DNA of 37,163 bases, taken from Streptomyces hainanensis (GTDB lineage Bacteria; Actinomycetota; Actinomycetes; Streptomycetales; Streptomycetaceae). The notes beneath the pieces were generated by a model. That model saw only the letters and a list, made by a program, of their open reading frames with translations. It ran no database searches and was not told where the DNA came from. Every line of letters begins with the position of its first letter. Positions within the stretch are counted from its first letter, which is position 1. Shown here piece after piece: positions 17,000 to 24,718 of this stretch. The stretch spans positions 1-37,163 of the forward strand of contig NZ_SMKI01000010.1 of the NCBI RefSeq assembly GCF_004348415.1, written 5' to 3'. The position numbers and the translations under genes were made by a program.

Positions 17000-17871
17000 G
17001 GGCGGTGCTCCGGGGTGTGACGGGGGGCGATCGAGTCGAGGAAGCCGGTGACCACGGCGTGGTACGCCGCCGGGCGTTCCTCCTGGGGGTGGTGCGAGAC
17101 GTGGTCCATCACGTGCAGGTTTCCGTTCGGCACCATGCGGGCGAGCATCAGCGGGTAGTCCGGGGTGAGGAACGCGTCGTGCATGCCCCAGACGAAAAGG
17201 GTGGGCGCCTGGATCCGCGCCAGCTCCTCGGTGAGGTCCTGCCAGTCGCCGCGGGGCGAGTCGGACATGGCGGCGAGCGCGCGCTCGCCCTCGTCGAGGC
17301 TCTGCTCGTACCGCAGGTCGAGGGTCTCCTCGGGCAGCTTCGCGCCGTCGTACCACTCGAGGCGGGTGATCAGCTCGCGCATCTTCTCGCGGGTCGGGCC
17401 CTCGCCGCCGTAGTAGACGTCGCGCGCGTTGCGGCCGCGGCGACCGCCCTCGGGGAGCGGGGCGAGCGGGCCGTGGAAGACGGGCATGCTGCCGGTGACC
17501 ACCAGCGAGCGGACCCGGTCCGGGTACCTCGCGGCGAGGGCGAGGGCGATGGTGCCGCCCCAGGAGTTGCAGACGAGGTCGGCGCGGTCCACGCCCAGGG
17601 TGTCCATCAGGCCGACGGTCTTCGCGGCGTGGTGGTCCCACATCGGCCCCTCGATGCGGGACTTCTCCGACCTGCCGTACTGCTGGATGTCCACCAGCAG
17701 GCAGCGCCGGTCGGCCGCGAACAGCGGGGCGACCGGGCCGAAGTCGCTCCACGCCGTGCAGCCCGGGCCGCCGCCGTGCAGGAAGATCGCGTCGGGGCCG
17801 GCGCCGAGGTCGTGGTAGTGGTAGCGGATTCCGCCGCCGTCGGCGTAGTGGCTCTCCGGTGGTGCTGTCAT
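16996..17871 (-). CDS. Meta-cleavage product (C-C bond) hydrolase, MhpC/BphD/HsaD-like
   Basis: 291-residue alpha/beta hydrolase with the meta-cleavage hydrolase signature LHGGGPGCTAWSDF (31-44), typical of enzymes that split 2-hydroxy-6-oxo-dienoates into 2-hydroxypentadienoate and an acid. The triad is complete: Ser103 (CNSWGG), Asp232 (WGMHDAF) and His260 (HVSHHPQ). It links the dioxygenase product to the hydratase at 6721-7533. ATG 17871; the 146-bp gap to the enoyl-CoA hydratase gene contains repeats but no clear promoter. The stop overlaps the second hydrolase gene. The acid product could be the substrate of the CoA-transferase or synthetase. Confidence 0.86.
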   Translation of the reverse strand: MTAPPESHYADGGGIRYHYHDLGAGPDAIFLHGGGPGCTAWSDFGPVAPLFAADRRCLLVDIQQYGRSEKSRIEGPMWDHHAAKTVGLMDTLGVDRADLVCNSWGGTIALALAARYPDRVRSLVVTGSMPVFHGPLAPLPEGGRRGRNARDVYYGGEGPTREKMRELITRLEWYDGAKLPEETLDLRYEQSLDEGERALAAMSDSPRGDWQDLTEELARIQAPTLFVWGMHDAFLTPDYPLMLARMVPNGNLHVMDHVSHHPQEERPAAYHAVVTGFLDSIAPRHTPEHRP

Positions 17872-17969
17872 GCGGGTCCTTCCGTCGCTGCGGCGTCCTG
17901 CCCGGCAGAGCCCACCACCGGCCGGCGCCGGAGGCCAGGACGGAGGTCCGCTGGGCGGACTGCCGGCGC

Positions 17970-18012
17970 GGCGGGTCGGCGCCGGCGCGGCAGGTCGGCG
18001 GGTCGGCGCCGG
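17970..18012. repeat. 16-bp direct repeat between the hydratase and hydrolase genes
   Basis: GGCGGGTCGGCGCCGG occurs at 17970-17985 and 17997-18012, a 27-bp period, with GGCGCCGGCGCGG-like sequence between. It fills most of the only sizeable gap (17872-18017) in the CoA-transferase operon. The copies can form GC-rich stems, so the element may stabilise or attenuate the transcript. I see no promoter hexamers here. Confidence 0.6.
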
Positions 18013-18017
18013 TGCGG

Positions 18018-18791
18018 TCAGCGGCCGGTGAAGGCCGCGGCGCGCTTGTCGAGGAACGCCTGGAGGCCCTCGGCGGCGTCGGCGGTCCTGGTCAGCTCCC
18101 GGACGCCCTTCTCCTCGCGGCGCAGCGCCTCCTCGACGGGCAGCCCGAAGCCCTCGTCGACGACCCGCTTGAGCAGCCCGATGGCCGCGGTGGGCTTCGC
18201 GGCGAGGCGGTGGGCGTGCTCGGCGACCACGGCGTCGAACTCGGCGGCGCCGGCGACGACGTCGACCAGGCCGAGCTCCCACGCCCGCCCGGGGGTGAGC
18301 CGTTCGCCCTCGATCATGAGCCGCTTCGCCAGGTGGGGCCCGACCAGCCGGGGCAGCCGCTGGCTGCCGCCGGCGCCGGGGAACAGGCCGAGGGCGATCT
18401 CGGGGAAGCCGAAGGTGGCGTCGGCGTGCAGGATCCGCAGGTCGCAGGCGAGCGACAGCTCGGCGCCGCCGCCCAGGGCGTGCCCGTTCATGGCGGCGAC
18501 GACGGGTTTCGGCGCGAGTTCGAGCACCCGCTGCACGTCGATCCAGCGCCGCATCCTGGCCTGGTTCTCGTCCGACAGGTCCCGCATCACGGCGATGTCG
18601 GCGCCCGCGACGAAGAACCGGCCGGTGCCGGTGACGACGAGGCAGCGCACCGTCGGGTCGGCCACCAGGGGCGGCAGGACGGCGAGGAACTCCTCGATCA
18701 TCGCCGGGTCGACGGCGTTCGCCTTGGGCCGGTCGATCCGGAGGGTGGCCACCGCGCCGTCGCGGACCACGTCGAGCACCGAAACCGTCAT
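18018..18791 (-). CDS. Enoyl-CoA hydratase/isomerase family protein
   Basis: 257-residue crotonase. CoA-binding loop GRFFVAGADIAVM, oxyanion-hole segment NGHALGGGAELSLACD and PEIALGLFPGAGGSQRL are all present. Both catalytic glutamates of true hydratases are in place (Glu in GGGAEL and in FPEIALG). It would hydrate an alpha,beta-unsaturated acyl-CoA made by the neighbouring CoA-transferase or synthetase. ATG 18791 is preceded by AGGAGG, and 31 bp separate it from the CoA-transferase stop, so it is second in the operon. Crotonases also include lyases of hydroxycinnamoyl-CoA type, which would suit an aromatic locus; the sequence does not decide. Confidence 0.88.
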   Translation of the reverse strand: MTVSVLDVVRDGAVATLRIDRPKANAVDPAMIEEFLAVLPPLVADPTVRCLVVTGTGRFFVAGADIAVMRDLSDENQARMRRWIDVQRVLELAPKPVVAAMNGHALGGGAELSLACDLRILHADATFGFPEIALGLFPGAGGSQRLPRLVGPHLAKRLMIEGERLTPGRAWELGLVDVVAGAAEFDAVVAEHAHRLAAKPTAAIGLLKRVVDEGFGLPVEEALRREEKGVRELTRTADAAEGLQAFLDKRAAAFTGR

Positions 18792-18822
18792 GGGGAGCCT
18801 CCTCGTTCACTGCTTCTCTCGG

Positions 18823-21117
18823 TCACTCCAGCACGCCGGCGGCCGCGAGCTGCGCGCACCGCTCCTCGCTCAGCCCGAGCAACTCCCGCAGCACGGCGGT
18901 GGTGTGCTGGCCGAGCAGCGGCGCCGGGGCGGTGAGCGCGCCCGGCGTGGCCGCCAGCCGGGCCACGACGCCCTCGTGGCGGACCGGCCCGGTGAGGGGA
19001 TGGTCGAGCTCCTGGTAGAAGCCGCGGGCGGCGAGCTGTTCGTCGGCCTCGACCAGGTCGCGGCCGGTCGCCACGACCGCGGCGGCGATGCCCTCGGCCT
19101 GGAGTCGGGCGGCCAGCGCGGCGGCGTCCTGGCCCCGGGTCCAGGCGGCAAGCGCGGTGTCGATCGCGTCCTCGTGGGCGCGGCGGGTCGCCAGGTCGCC
19201 GTCGCCCGGCAGGTCGACGAGCGTGGTGAGGGCACGCCACCCCGCGTCGTCCCGCACCGCTATCGCCACCCAGCGGTCGTCCCCGGCCGCCGGGTAGACG
19301 CCGTGCGGCACGGCGCGGGGCGAGCGGTTCGGGTGCTCGGCGGTGCGCGGGTCGGGTCCCGGCCGGCCGAGCGCCGGTTCGAGGACGGCCGGCCCCATCG
19401 TCGCCGCCATGGCCTCCAGTTGGGAGAGGTCGACGTGCCCGCCCCGGCCCTCGGCCAGCAGGTCGAGGGCGGCGAGCACGGCGGCGTTGGCCGCGACCAT
19501 GTCGCCGAGCCCGAAGGTCAGGCCCTGCGGCGGGCCGCCCGGGTCGCGGGTCTCGCTGGACAGGCCGGACATCGCGGCGAGCGTGTCGGCGAAGGTCACG
19601 GCGTCGCGCCAGGGCCCGGTCCCGCCGACGCCGGCCATCGACACGAGGATCACGTCCGGGTTGAGCTTCCGCAGGTTGGCGTGGTCCATGCCCCACCGGG
19701 CGAGCACCCCGGGGCTGAAGTTCTCCACGACGACGTCGCAGTGCGGCACCAGGTCGCGCAGCAGCCGCTGTCCCTCGGGGGTGCGGAGGTTGAGCGCGAC
19801 GCTCCGCTTGTTCCGGTTGAAGTTGAGGAAGTAGCCGCTGTCGTCGGGTCCGGCGTCCGGGCGCAGCCGCATGGACGGGGCGAATCTGGTGGGGTCCTGC
19901 CGGTGCCGGGACTCGATCTTGATCACGTCCGCGCCGTGTTCGGCGAGTTGCTTGGTCGCGTAGGGGCCGGCCAGCACCCAGGTGAGGTCCAGTACCCGCA
20001 CCCCGCTCAGCGGGCGGGCGCCGCTCCGCGCCCGAAGTCCGCGCGGCCGCCCGTGGCGCCAGGGCGCCGCCGGGGGCGCCTCGTGCACGGCGTCGAGCGT
20101 CACCGGCCGGGGCCTTGGCGACCAGGGGAAGCCGACGTCCTCGACCCCGCCGGCCGGCAGCCCGTCGCCGACGACCGTCACGAAGTAGCCGCGGTCCCGC
20201 AGTTGCGGGTTGTCCGGCAACCGCTCGGGCGCCACGACCTCGGCCCACGGGAGGGCGCGGGCCCGGCCGCCCTCGGCGATCCCGGCGGCCGTCCGCCGGG
20301 CCGCGAACCGGGCCACGATCGCGTCGACGTGCGGGCGGCCGCGCCATCGGAAGGCGGCGTCGCCCCAGCGCTCGTCGTCGAGGTCGTCCGCCTCGCCGAC
20401 CTCGACGAGCCACGCCAGCAGGTCCGTCCACATCCGGTCGCTGCCGGAGTAGCCGCCGGCCACGTGGCCGTCCACGGCCTCGAAGATCCGGTGCGCCACG
20501 TGCTCGTACACCCCGCCGTTGCGCACCGGGTGGCGGCCGGCGTGGATCCAGGCGACGGCGCCGGTCTCCAGGGTGGCGGCGGTCGCCTCCTGCACGGAGA
20601 CGTCGACGAGTTGACCGGTGCCGGAGAGCACGCCGAGCAGCGCGCCGATCGCGGCGTGGGCGCCGGCCACCCCGAGCGCCTGTTCGCGGGGCGGCGGTTT
20701 CGGCTGCCCGTCGGGCCGGCCGCCGAGCCAGGTCATCCCGCCGGCCGAGGCCAGGACCAGGTCGTCGCCCGCCCAGTCGCGCCGTGGCCCGGTGAGCCCG
20801 AAGGGCGTCACGACCACGTGCACCGCGTGCGGCCAGCGCGACGTGCCGTCCGCGCGCAGCCCGCGCAGGGTGGCGAAGGGGCCGCTCTCCAGCACGATGT
20901 CGGCGCCGGCGGCCAGTCCGTCCAGCTCGGCCGGGTCGCGTGCCGGTGTCCAGCGCTTCCCCGCGTGCCAGTGCGTCCGCTCCGCCGGCGCCGCCCCGTC
21001 ACCGGGGTCGATCCGCAGGACGTCGGCCCCGAGCCCCACCAGCGAGCGAGCGCCGTGGAAGGCGAGTTCGTCGGTGAGATCGAGCACGCGCAACGGCACA
21101 GGGCGCCCTACCAGCAC
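18823..21117 (-). CDS. Tandem family III (CaiB/BaiF) CoA-transferase
   Basis: 764-residue protein with two CoA-transferase III units. The first is at about residues 1-355 (VLDLTDELAFHGARSLVGLGADVLRID; GTGQLVDVSVQEA). The second is at about 385-764 (GVRVLDLTWVLAGPYATKQLAEHGADVIKIE; FNRNKRSVALNL; GHVDLSQLEA). Single-unit members are about 400 residues and work as interlocked dimers, so this looks like a covalently linked dimer. The position of the catalytic Asp in formyl-CoA transferase (VDVSxxDA) reads Glu in both halves. It transfers CoA between acids. Start GTG 21117 follows GAGGAGG at short spacing. First gene of the operon, preceded by operator site C. Confidence 0.85.
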   Translation of the reverse strand: MLVGRPVPLRVLDLTDELAFHGARSLVGLGADVLRIDPGDGAAPAERTHWHAGKRWTPARDPAELDGLAAGADIVLESGPFATLRGLRADGTSRWPHAVHVVVTPFGLTGPRRDWAGDDLVLASAGGMTWLGGRPDGQPKPPPREQALGVAGAHAAIGALLGVLSGTGQLVDVSVQEATAATLETGAVAWIHAGRHPVRNGGVYEHVAHRIFEAVDGHVAGGYSGSDRMWTDLLAWLVEVGEADDLDDERWGDAAFRWRGRPHVDAIVARFAARRTAAGIAEGGRARALPWAEVVAPERLPDNPQLRDRGYFVTVVGDGLPAGGVEDVGFPWSPRPRPVTLDAVHEAPPAAPWRHGRPRGLRARSGARPLSGVRVLDLTWVLAGPYATKQLAEHGADVIKIESRHRQDPTRFAPSMRLRPDAGPDDSGYFLNFNRNKRSVALNLRTPEGQRLLRDLVPHCDVVVENFSPGVLARWGMDHANLRKLNPDVILVSMAGVGGTGPWRDAVTFADTLAAMSGLSSETRDPGGPPQGLTFGLGDMVAANAAVLAALDLLAEGRGGHVDLSQLEAMAATMGPAVLEPALGRPGPDPRTAEHPNRSPRAVPHGVYPAAGDDRWVAIAVRDDAGWRALTTLVDLPGDGDLATRRAHEDAIDTALAAWTRGQDAAALAARLQAEGIAAAVVATGRDLVEADEQLAARGFYQELDHPLTGPVRHEGVVARLAATPGALTAPAPLLGQHTTAVLRELLGLSEERCAQLAAAGVLE

Positions 21118-21147
21118 GGTTCCTCCTCGAGCGTGTCGCACCGCCTC

Positions 21148-21213
21148 ACCCTCGCCCGGTGCGGGGCGCTCGGCCAGCGGCACGTTCCGCTCATCAGACC
21201 GCCGGCGGAACGT
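21148..21213 (-). promoter_or_regulatory. IclR-type operator (site C) and promoter of the CoA-transferase operon
   Basis: GTTCCGCTCATCAGACCG (21184-21201) matches the shared motif. It lies inside a larger inverted repeat, ACGTTCCGC (21182-21190) with GCGGAACGT (21205-21213), 14 bp apart. A -10-like GAGGGT on the minus strand (21153 down to 21148) is again 30 bp from the motif. The element is two bases past the stop of the upstream iclR gene, so it might also help end that transcript. Confidence 0.55.
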
Positions 21214-21215
21214 CG

Positions 21216-22049
21216 TCAGAGCGGCGCGCGGCCCGGGGAGCCGGCGGTGGCCCTTCGTGTCGTCGTCGGTGCGGCGGGCGGGCGCCGGTCCATCGCCCGC
21301 GCGATGCCGGCCGCCGTGGCGCGCAGTGGGGGCAGCAGGCGTTGTGCCGTGACCTGGGCCACGGGTGCCGTGGCCGAGACGGCCGCGTGCACGGTGCCGT
21401 CCTCCCCGATCACGGGCACGGCGAGGCTGCCGTAGCCGGACAGGGTCTCCCCGGCCTCCAGGGCGAAGCCCCGCTCGGCGACGACGGCGAGTTGCCGCCG
21501 GAGCGCGTCGGCGGAGACGACGGTCCGCTCGGTCAGTGACGGCAGCCCGGACTCGGCGAGCCGCTCCACCTGCTGCCGGCTGGCCGGCGACCCGGCGAGC
21601 AGCACCTTCCCGGTCGCGGTGCACCAGGCCGGCAGCCGCCCGCCGATCTGCGAGTGGCTGTGGATGTTGGCCCGGCCGGCGATCTTCTCCAGGTAGAGGA
21701 CGTGCGTCCCGTCGAGCACGGCGAGGTGGATGGTGGCGCGGGTGCTGGTGTACAGGTCGGTGAGCGGCGGGCGCGCGACGGCCCGCAGCGACGCGGAGGC
21801 GAGGACCCGCTCGCCCAGCTCGAACATCCGGATGCCGAGCTGGTACGACTCGCCCCGGCGCTCCAGCAGGCCCCACCGCACGAGCTCCTGCGCGAGCCGG
21901 TAGGCCGACGCCTTCGGCACCCCGGAGCGCCTGCTCAGCTCGGTCAGCCGGAGCTGGAAGGGACCGGACTCGAACGCGCCGAGCAGCAGTTGCGCCTTGC
22001 CCAGGACGGAGTTGGGGCGTTCGGTCTCCTCGTCGGCGTCTGCCACCAT
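21216..22049 (-). CDS. IclR-family transcriptional regulator (paralog 2)
   Basis: 277-residue IclR protein. HTH at about residues 12-70 (NSVLGKAQLLLGAF...[29 protein letters not shown]), then the effector domain with RLPAWCTATGKVLLAG and GYGSLAVPVIGEDG. The C-terminal tail is Arg/Pro/Thr rich. ATG 22049 follows GAGGAG; the frame is open further upstream. Its HTH closely matches the IclR at 9000-9803, pointing to a duplication and possibly shared operators. It lies just upstream of the CoA-transferase operon in the same direction, with an operator motif between, so it probably controls that operon. Confidence 0.92.
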   Translation of the reverse strand: MVADADEETERPNSVLGKAQLLLGAFESGPFQLRLTELSRRSGVPKASAYRLAQELVRWGLLERRGESYQLGIRMFELGERVLASASLRAVARPPLTDLYTSTRATIHLAVLDGTHVLYLEKIAGRANIHSHSQIGGRLPAWCTATGKVLLAGSPASRQQVERLAESGLPSLTERTVVSADALRRQLAVVAERGFALEAGETLSGYGSLAVPVIGEDGTVHAAVSATAPVAQVTAQRLLPPLRATAAGIARAMDRRPPAAPTTTRRATAGSPGRAPL

Positions 22050-22312
22050 CGGTGTTCTCCTCACTCCGCTGCCCGGCCGTCCGTACAGGTGGCCGGCCCC
22101 CCGGACGTCACCGGCAGTGAACCAGGGACAAAGGCCCACGAACACCCCCTGGTGACCATGACTTCCACGGACGGACACGGAAAGTGGATCAACGGGACGT
22201 TTCGTCCGGGAATCCCCGTGTAAACATCAGATCACCGCGTGAACACGCCACCATCGAGGGCCGGTCGGCGCACTCTCCCGAGGTGGGGAGTCGGGTGGCT
22301 ACCATTCCCTCC
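22050..22312. promoter_or_regulatory. Divergent region between iclR paralog 2 and the sialidase gene
   Basis: This 263-bp stretch contains no gene I can support. Near the sialidase start a TACCAT hexamer (22300-22305) is followed after seven bases by ATG 22313 with no Shine-Dalgarno, so the sialidase transcript may be leaderless. An inverted repeat GGACG-TTT-CGTCC sits at 22195-22207. No copy of the 18-bp motif and no tandem heptads are present, so control of the sialidase is unexplained. Confidence 0.35.
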
Positions 22313-23791
22313 ATGCGCCGCGTCCTCGCCAGGTGTGCCTCGCCAGCCGCCCTGCTGGCCATCATGGCGCTGCTGGCGTGCGTCTACAGCAGCGAGACGA
22401 CCGGGTTGCTGCCCCACCACGTCCCGGCTGTGGCGCATTCGATGTTCGGCAGCGCCCCGGCGGCGAGGACGACCGACGCGGCCGCCGACGACTCCGCGGG
22501 TCGCCGCCACGTGGTGAGCGACGACGGGCGCGAGTCCCACGTCGAGGGCATGGGGAGATGCGCCGAGGAGTCCGGCCACTGCCTCCTGACAGCCGCTCAG
22601 CCGAAGTCCTCGATCGTCATCGACGCGTCGTCCGCACCGGCCACGGCCCTCACCACCGGGCGTGGTGGGTCGGCCGAGGCGTCGGGGCCCGAGCGGGTGT
22701 CGTCCGTGCCGTTCGTGTCGGGCGAGGGCGGCTACGACACCTACCGGGTGCCGGCCGCCATCACCACGCAGGACGGCACGGTGCTGGCGTTCGCCGAGGG
22801 GCGGGTCGACGGGGCCGGTGACAGCGGCGAGATCGACGTCGTCGTGCGGCGTTCCCGTGACGGCGGCCGCACCTGGGGCCCGATGGACGTGGTCGCGCAC
22901 GGCGACGGGGACACCCGGGGCAATCCGGCGCCGGTGATCGACCCGGAGTCCGGCCGGGTCGTGCTGCTCACCTGCTACAACAGCGGCGAGGTCACCGAGG
23001 ACGAGATCGTCAGGGGCGTGGTGACGCCCGAGCAGAGCCGGCGGGTGTTCGTGCAGTACAGCGACGACGACGGCCGCTCGTTCAGCGACCCGCGGGAGAT
23101 CACCGAGGACGTCAAGGCGGACGACTGGCGTTGGTACGCCACCGGTCCCGGGCACGCGCTGGCGCTCGCCGAGGGGCCGCACGCCGGGCGGCTCGTGGTG
23201 CCGGCCAACCACTCGGCCGCGCCGCCGGACGGCTCGGCCGACACCGGCAAGGAGCCCAGGTACTACGGCTCGCACGCGCTGATCAGCGACGACGGCGGCC
23301 GGAGTTGGCGCGTCGGCTACGTCGACGCCGACTACGAGGGCGTGATCAACTCCAACGAGTCGTCCGCCGCCGAACTCCCGGACGGCCGCGTCTACTTCAG
23401 CGCCCGCGACCAGCACGGCACCAGCGTCGGCAACCGGGCGGACGCCTTCTCGACGGACGGCGGCGAGAGCCTGGAGGGCGGCACCTTCGCCATCCAGGAG
23501 AGCCTGAACGACGTGCCGGTGGTGCAGGGCAGCGTGCTGCGGCCGGCCGGCGACGACGACGCGCCGCTGCTGTTCTCGGGCCCGTCGAACCCGAGCAGCC
23601 GCGAGGCCCTCACGGTCTGGCGCAGCGACGACGACGGCACGTCCTTCACCCGGGTGATCACGCTCTCCGCGCTGCCCGCCGCCTACTCGGACCTGGTCGA
23701 GTTGGACGACGACACGGTCGGCGTGCTGTACGAGACGGGCGACGAGGGCCCCTACGAGCGGATCGAGTTCCGCCGGCTCGGGGTGCGCTGA
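22313..23791 (+). CDS. Secreted exo-alpha-sialidase (GH33) with unusual N-terminal extension
   Basis: 492-residue glycoside hydrolase that releases terminal sialic acids. An N-terminal signal-like segment (MRRVLARC then a hydrophobic run at 11-25) is followed by a His/Cys-containing, poorly conserved stretch to about 130. The catalytic beta-propeller covers about 131-492. Key features are YRVP with Arg145 of the arginine triad, five Asp-box-like motifs (SRDGGRTW 181, SDDDGRSF 250, SDDGGRSW 325, STDGGESL 380, SDDDGTSF 438), TGPGHALAL, NESSAAELPDGRVYFSAR, and the likely nucleophile Tyr458 in AAYSDL. ATG 22313 was chosen as the first start giving a signal peptide. It converges with the lyase gene, 3 bp between stops. 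Released sugar is probably imported by the ABC system that follows. Confidence 0.87.
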   Translation: MRRVLARCASPAALLAIMALLACVYSSETTGLLPHHVPAVAHSMFGSAPAARTTDAAADDSAGRRHVVSDDGRESHVEGMGRCAEESGHCLLTAAQPKSSIVIDASSAPATALTTGRGGSAEASGPERVSSVPFVSGEGGYDTYRVPAAITTQDGTVLAFAEGRVDGAGDSGEIDVVVRRSRDGGRTWGPMDVVAHGDGDTRGNPAPVIDPESGRVVLLTCYNSGEVTEDEIVRGVVTPEQSRRVFVQYSDDDGRSFSDPREITEDVKADDWRWYATGPGHALALAEGPHAGRLVVPANHSAAPPDGSADTGKEPRYYGSHALISDDGGRSWRVGYVDADYEGVINSNESSAAELPDGRVYFSARDQHGTSVGNRADAFSTDGGESLEGGTFAIQESLNDVPVVQGSVLRPAGDDDAPLLFSGPSNPSSREALTVWRSDDDGTSFTRVITLSALPAAYSDLVELDDDTVGVLYETGDEGPYERIEFRRLGVR

Positions 23792-23794
23792 CCG

Positions 23795-24718
23795 TCAGCC
23801 GAGGCCGGCGGCAGTGAGGCGCTGGGCGACCAGCGCCACCTCGTCGTCGGTGAGCGGGATCTGCGGCTCGGCCGTCGTGGCGTGGTCGATCACGCCACGC
23901 AGCCGCAGCGCGGCCTTGAAGGCGCCGATGGCGGCCGAGCCGCGGCCCATCCGGGCAGGCGGGGCGGCGTCCACCATGCCGAACAGGCCGAGTAGCCGCT
24001 CCTGTTCGGCCCTGGCCCGGCCCCACTCGCCGGCCGTGGCGTGCTTCACGAGACGGACGTAGCCGTGCGGGTCGACGTTGCCGAGGCCGGGGACGACGCC
24101 GTGGGCGCCGAGCAACAGGGCGGTGTCCACGAGGAGTTCGGAGCCGGTGAGGACGCTGAAGCCGGTGGGGGCGCTTATGGCGATGGTGCGGAGCGTGGCC
24201 TGGTCGCCGCTGGAGTCCTTGAGCCCGACCAGCGTGCCGTCGGCGGCGAGGTCGAGCACGAGGTCGGCGTCGAGCTTGCTGTGCACGGAGGAGGGCAGGT
24301 CGTACGCGACGAGCGGAGCGCCGATCTCCTTGGCGATCCGCTGGAAGTGGCGGGCGATCTCGGCCGGGTGGGTCCTGGCGTAGAACGGGGCGGTGGCCAC
24401 CACGGCGTCCGCGCCGGCGGCCAGCGCCGTCTCCGCGTGGTCCAGCACGCGGGGGGTGGTCATGTCGATGGCGCCGGCCAGCACGGGGATCGCGCCCGCC
24501 ACGTGCCGGACGACGGTCTCCACGACGAGTCTGCGCTGGTGGTCGGTCAGGTAGGCGGCCTCGGAGCTGGAGCCGAGGACGAAGAGGCCGTCGACGCCGG
24601 CGCCTGCCAGGTGGTCCACCAGTCGGACGAGGGAGCGGGTGTCCACCGCGCCGTCCGGCGTGAGCGGGGTGCAGACGGGCGGGATCACTCCGGTCAGCCG
24701 GCCGGCGGGCAGGTTCAT
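23795..24718 (-). CDS. DapA/NanA-family lyase (putative N-acetylneuraminate lyase)
   Basis: 307-residue class I aldolase of the dihydrodipicolinate synthase/N-acetylneuraminate lyase family. GSSSEAAYL (near 49-57) replaces the usual GSTGE loop, YDLPSSV contains the conserved Tyr, and the Schiff-base lysine is in VGLKDSSGD. The altered loops make true lysine-biosynthetic DapA unlikely. Location next to a sialidase and as last gene of an uptake operon suggests cleavage of sialic acid into pyruvate and N-acetylmannosamine. However, other 2-keto-3-deoxy acids are possible and nanE/nanK are not in the window. ATG 24718 overlaps the ATPase stop by 4 bp. Confidence 0.82.
   Translation of the reverse strand: MNLPAGRLTGVIPPVCTPLTPDGAVDTRSLVRLVDHLAGAGVDGLFVLGSSSEAAYLTDHQRRLVVETVVRHVAGAIPVLAGAIDMTTPRVLDHAETALAAGADAVVATAPFYARTHPAEIARHFQRIAKEIGAPLVAYDLPSSVHSKLDADLVLDLAADGTLVGLKDSSGDQATLRTIAISAPTGFSVLTGSELLVDTALLLGAHGVVPGLGNVDPHGYVRLVKHATAGEWGRARAEQERLLGLFGMVDAAPPARMGRGSAAIGAFKAALRLRGVIDHATTAEPQIPLTDDEVALVAQRLTAAGLG

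Noticed and set aside
17005..21435. 1476-codon open frame on the plus strand
   Set aside because: It is antisense to four well-identified minus-strand genes and has the low-complexity composition of a GC-rich shadow frame.
22110..22135. Possible copy of the 18-bp motif upstream of iclR paralog 2 (GGTTCACTGCCGGTGAC on the minus strand)
   Set aside because: Only the GTTC core and a few other columns match, and spacing to the start is different.
22104..22207. Isolated GACGTCA and GGACGTT words upstream of the sialidase gene as a third GntR site
   Set aside because: They are single and not in tandem heptads, unlike the two sites near gntR.
23795..24718. Lysine-biosynthetic dihydrodipicolinate synthase (dapA)
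   Set aside because: The GSTGE loop is altered and the gene is the last one of a sugar- or peptide-type uptake operon beside a sialidase, which fits a catabolic lyase better.
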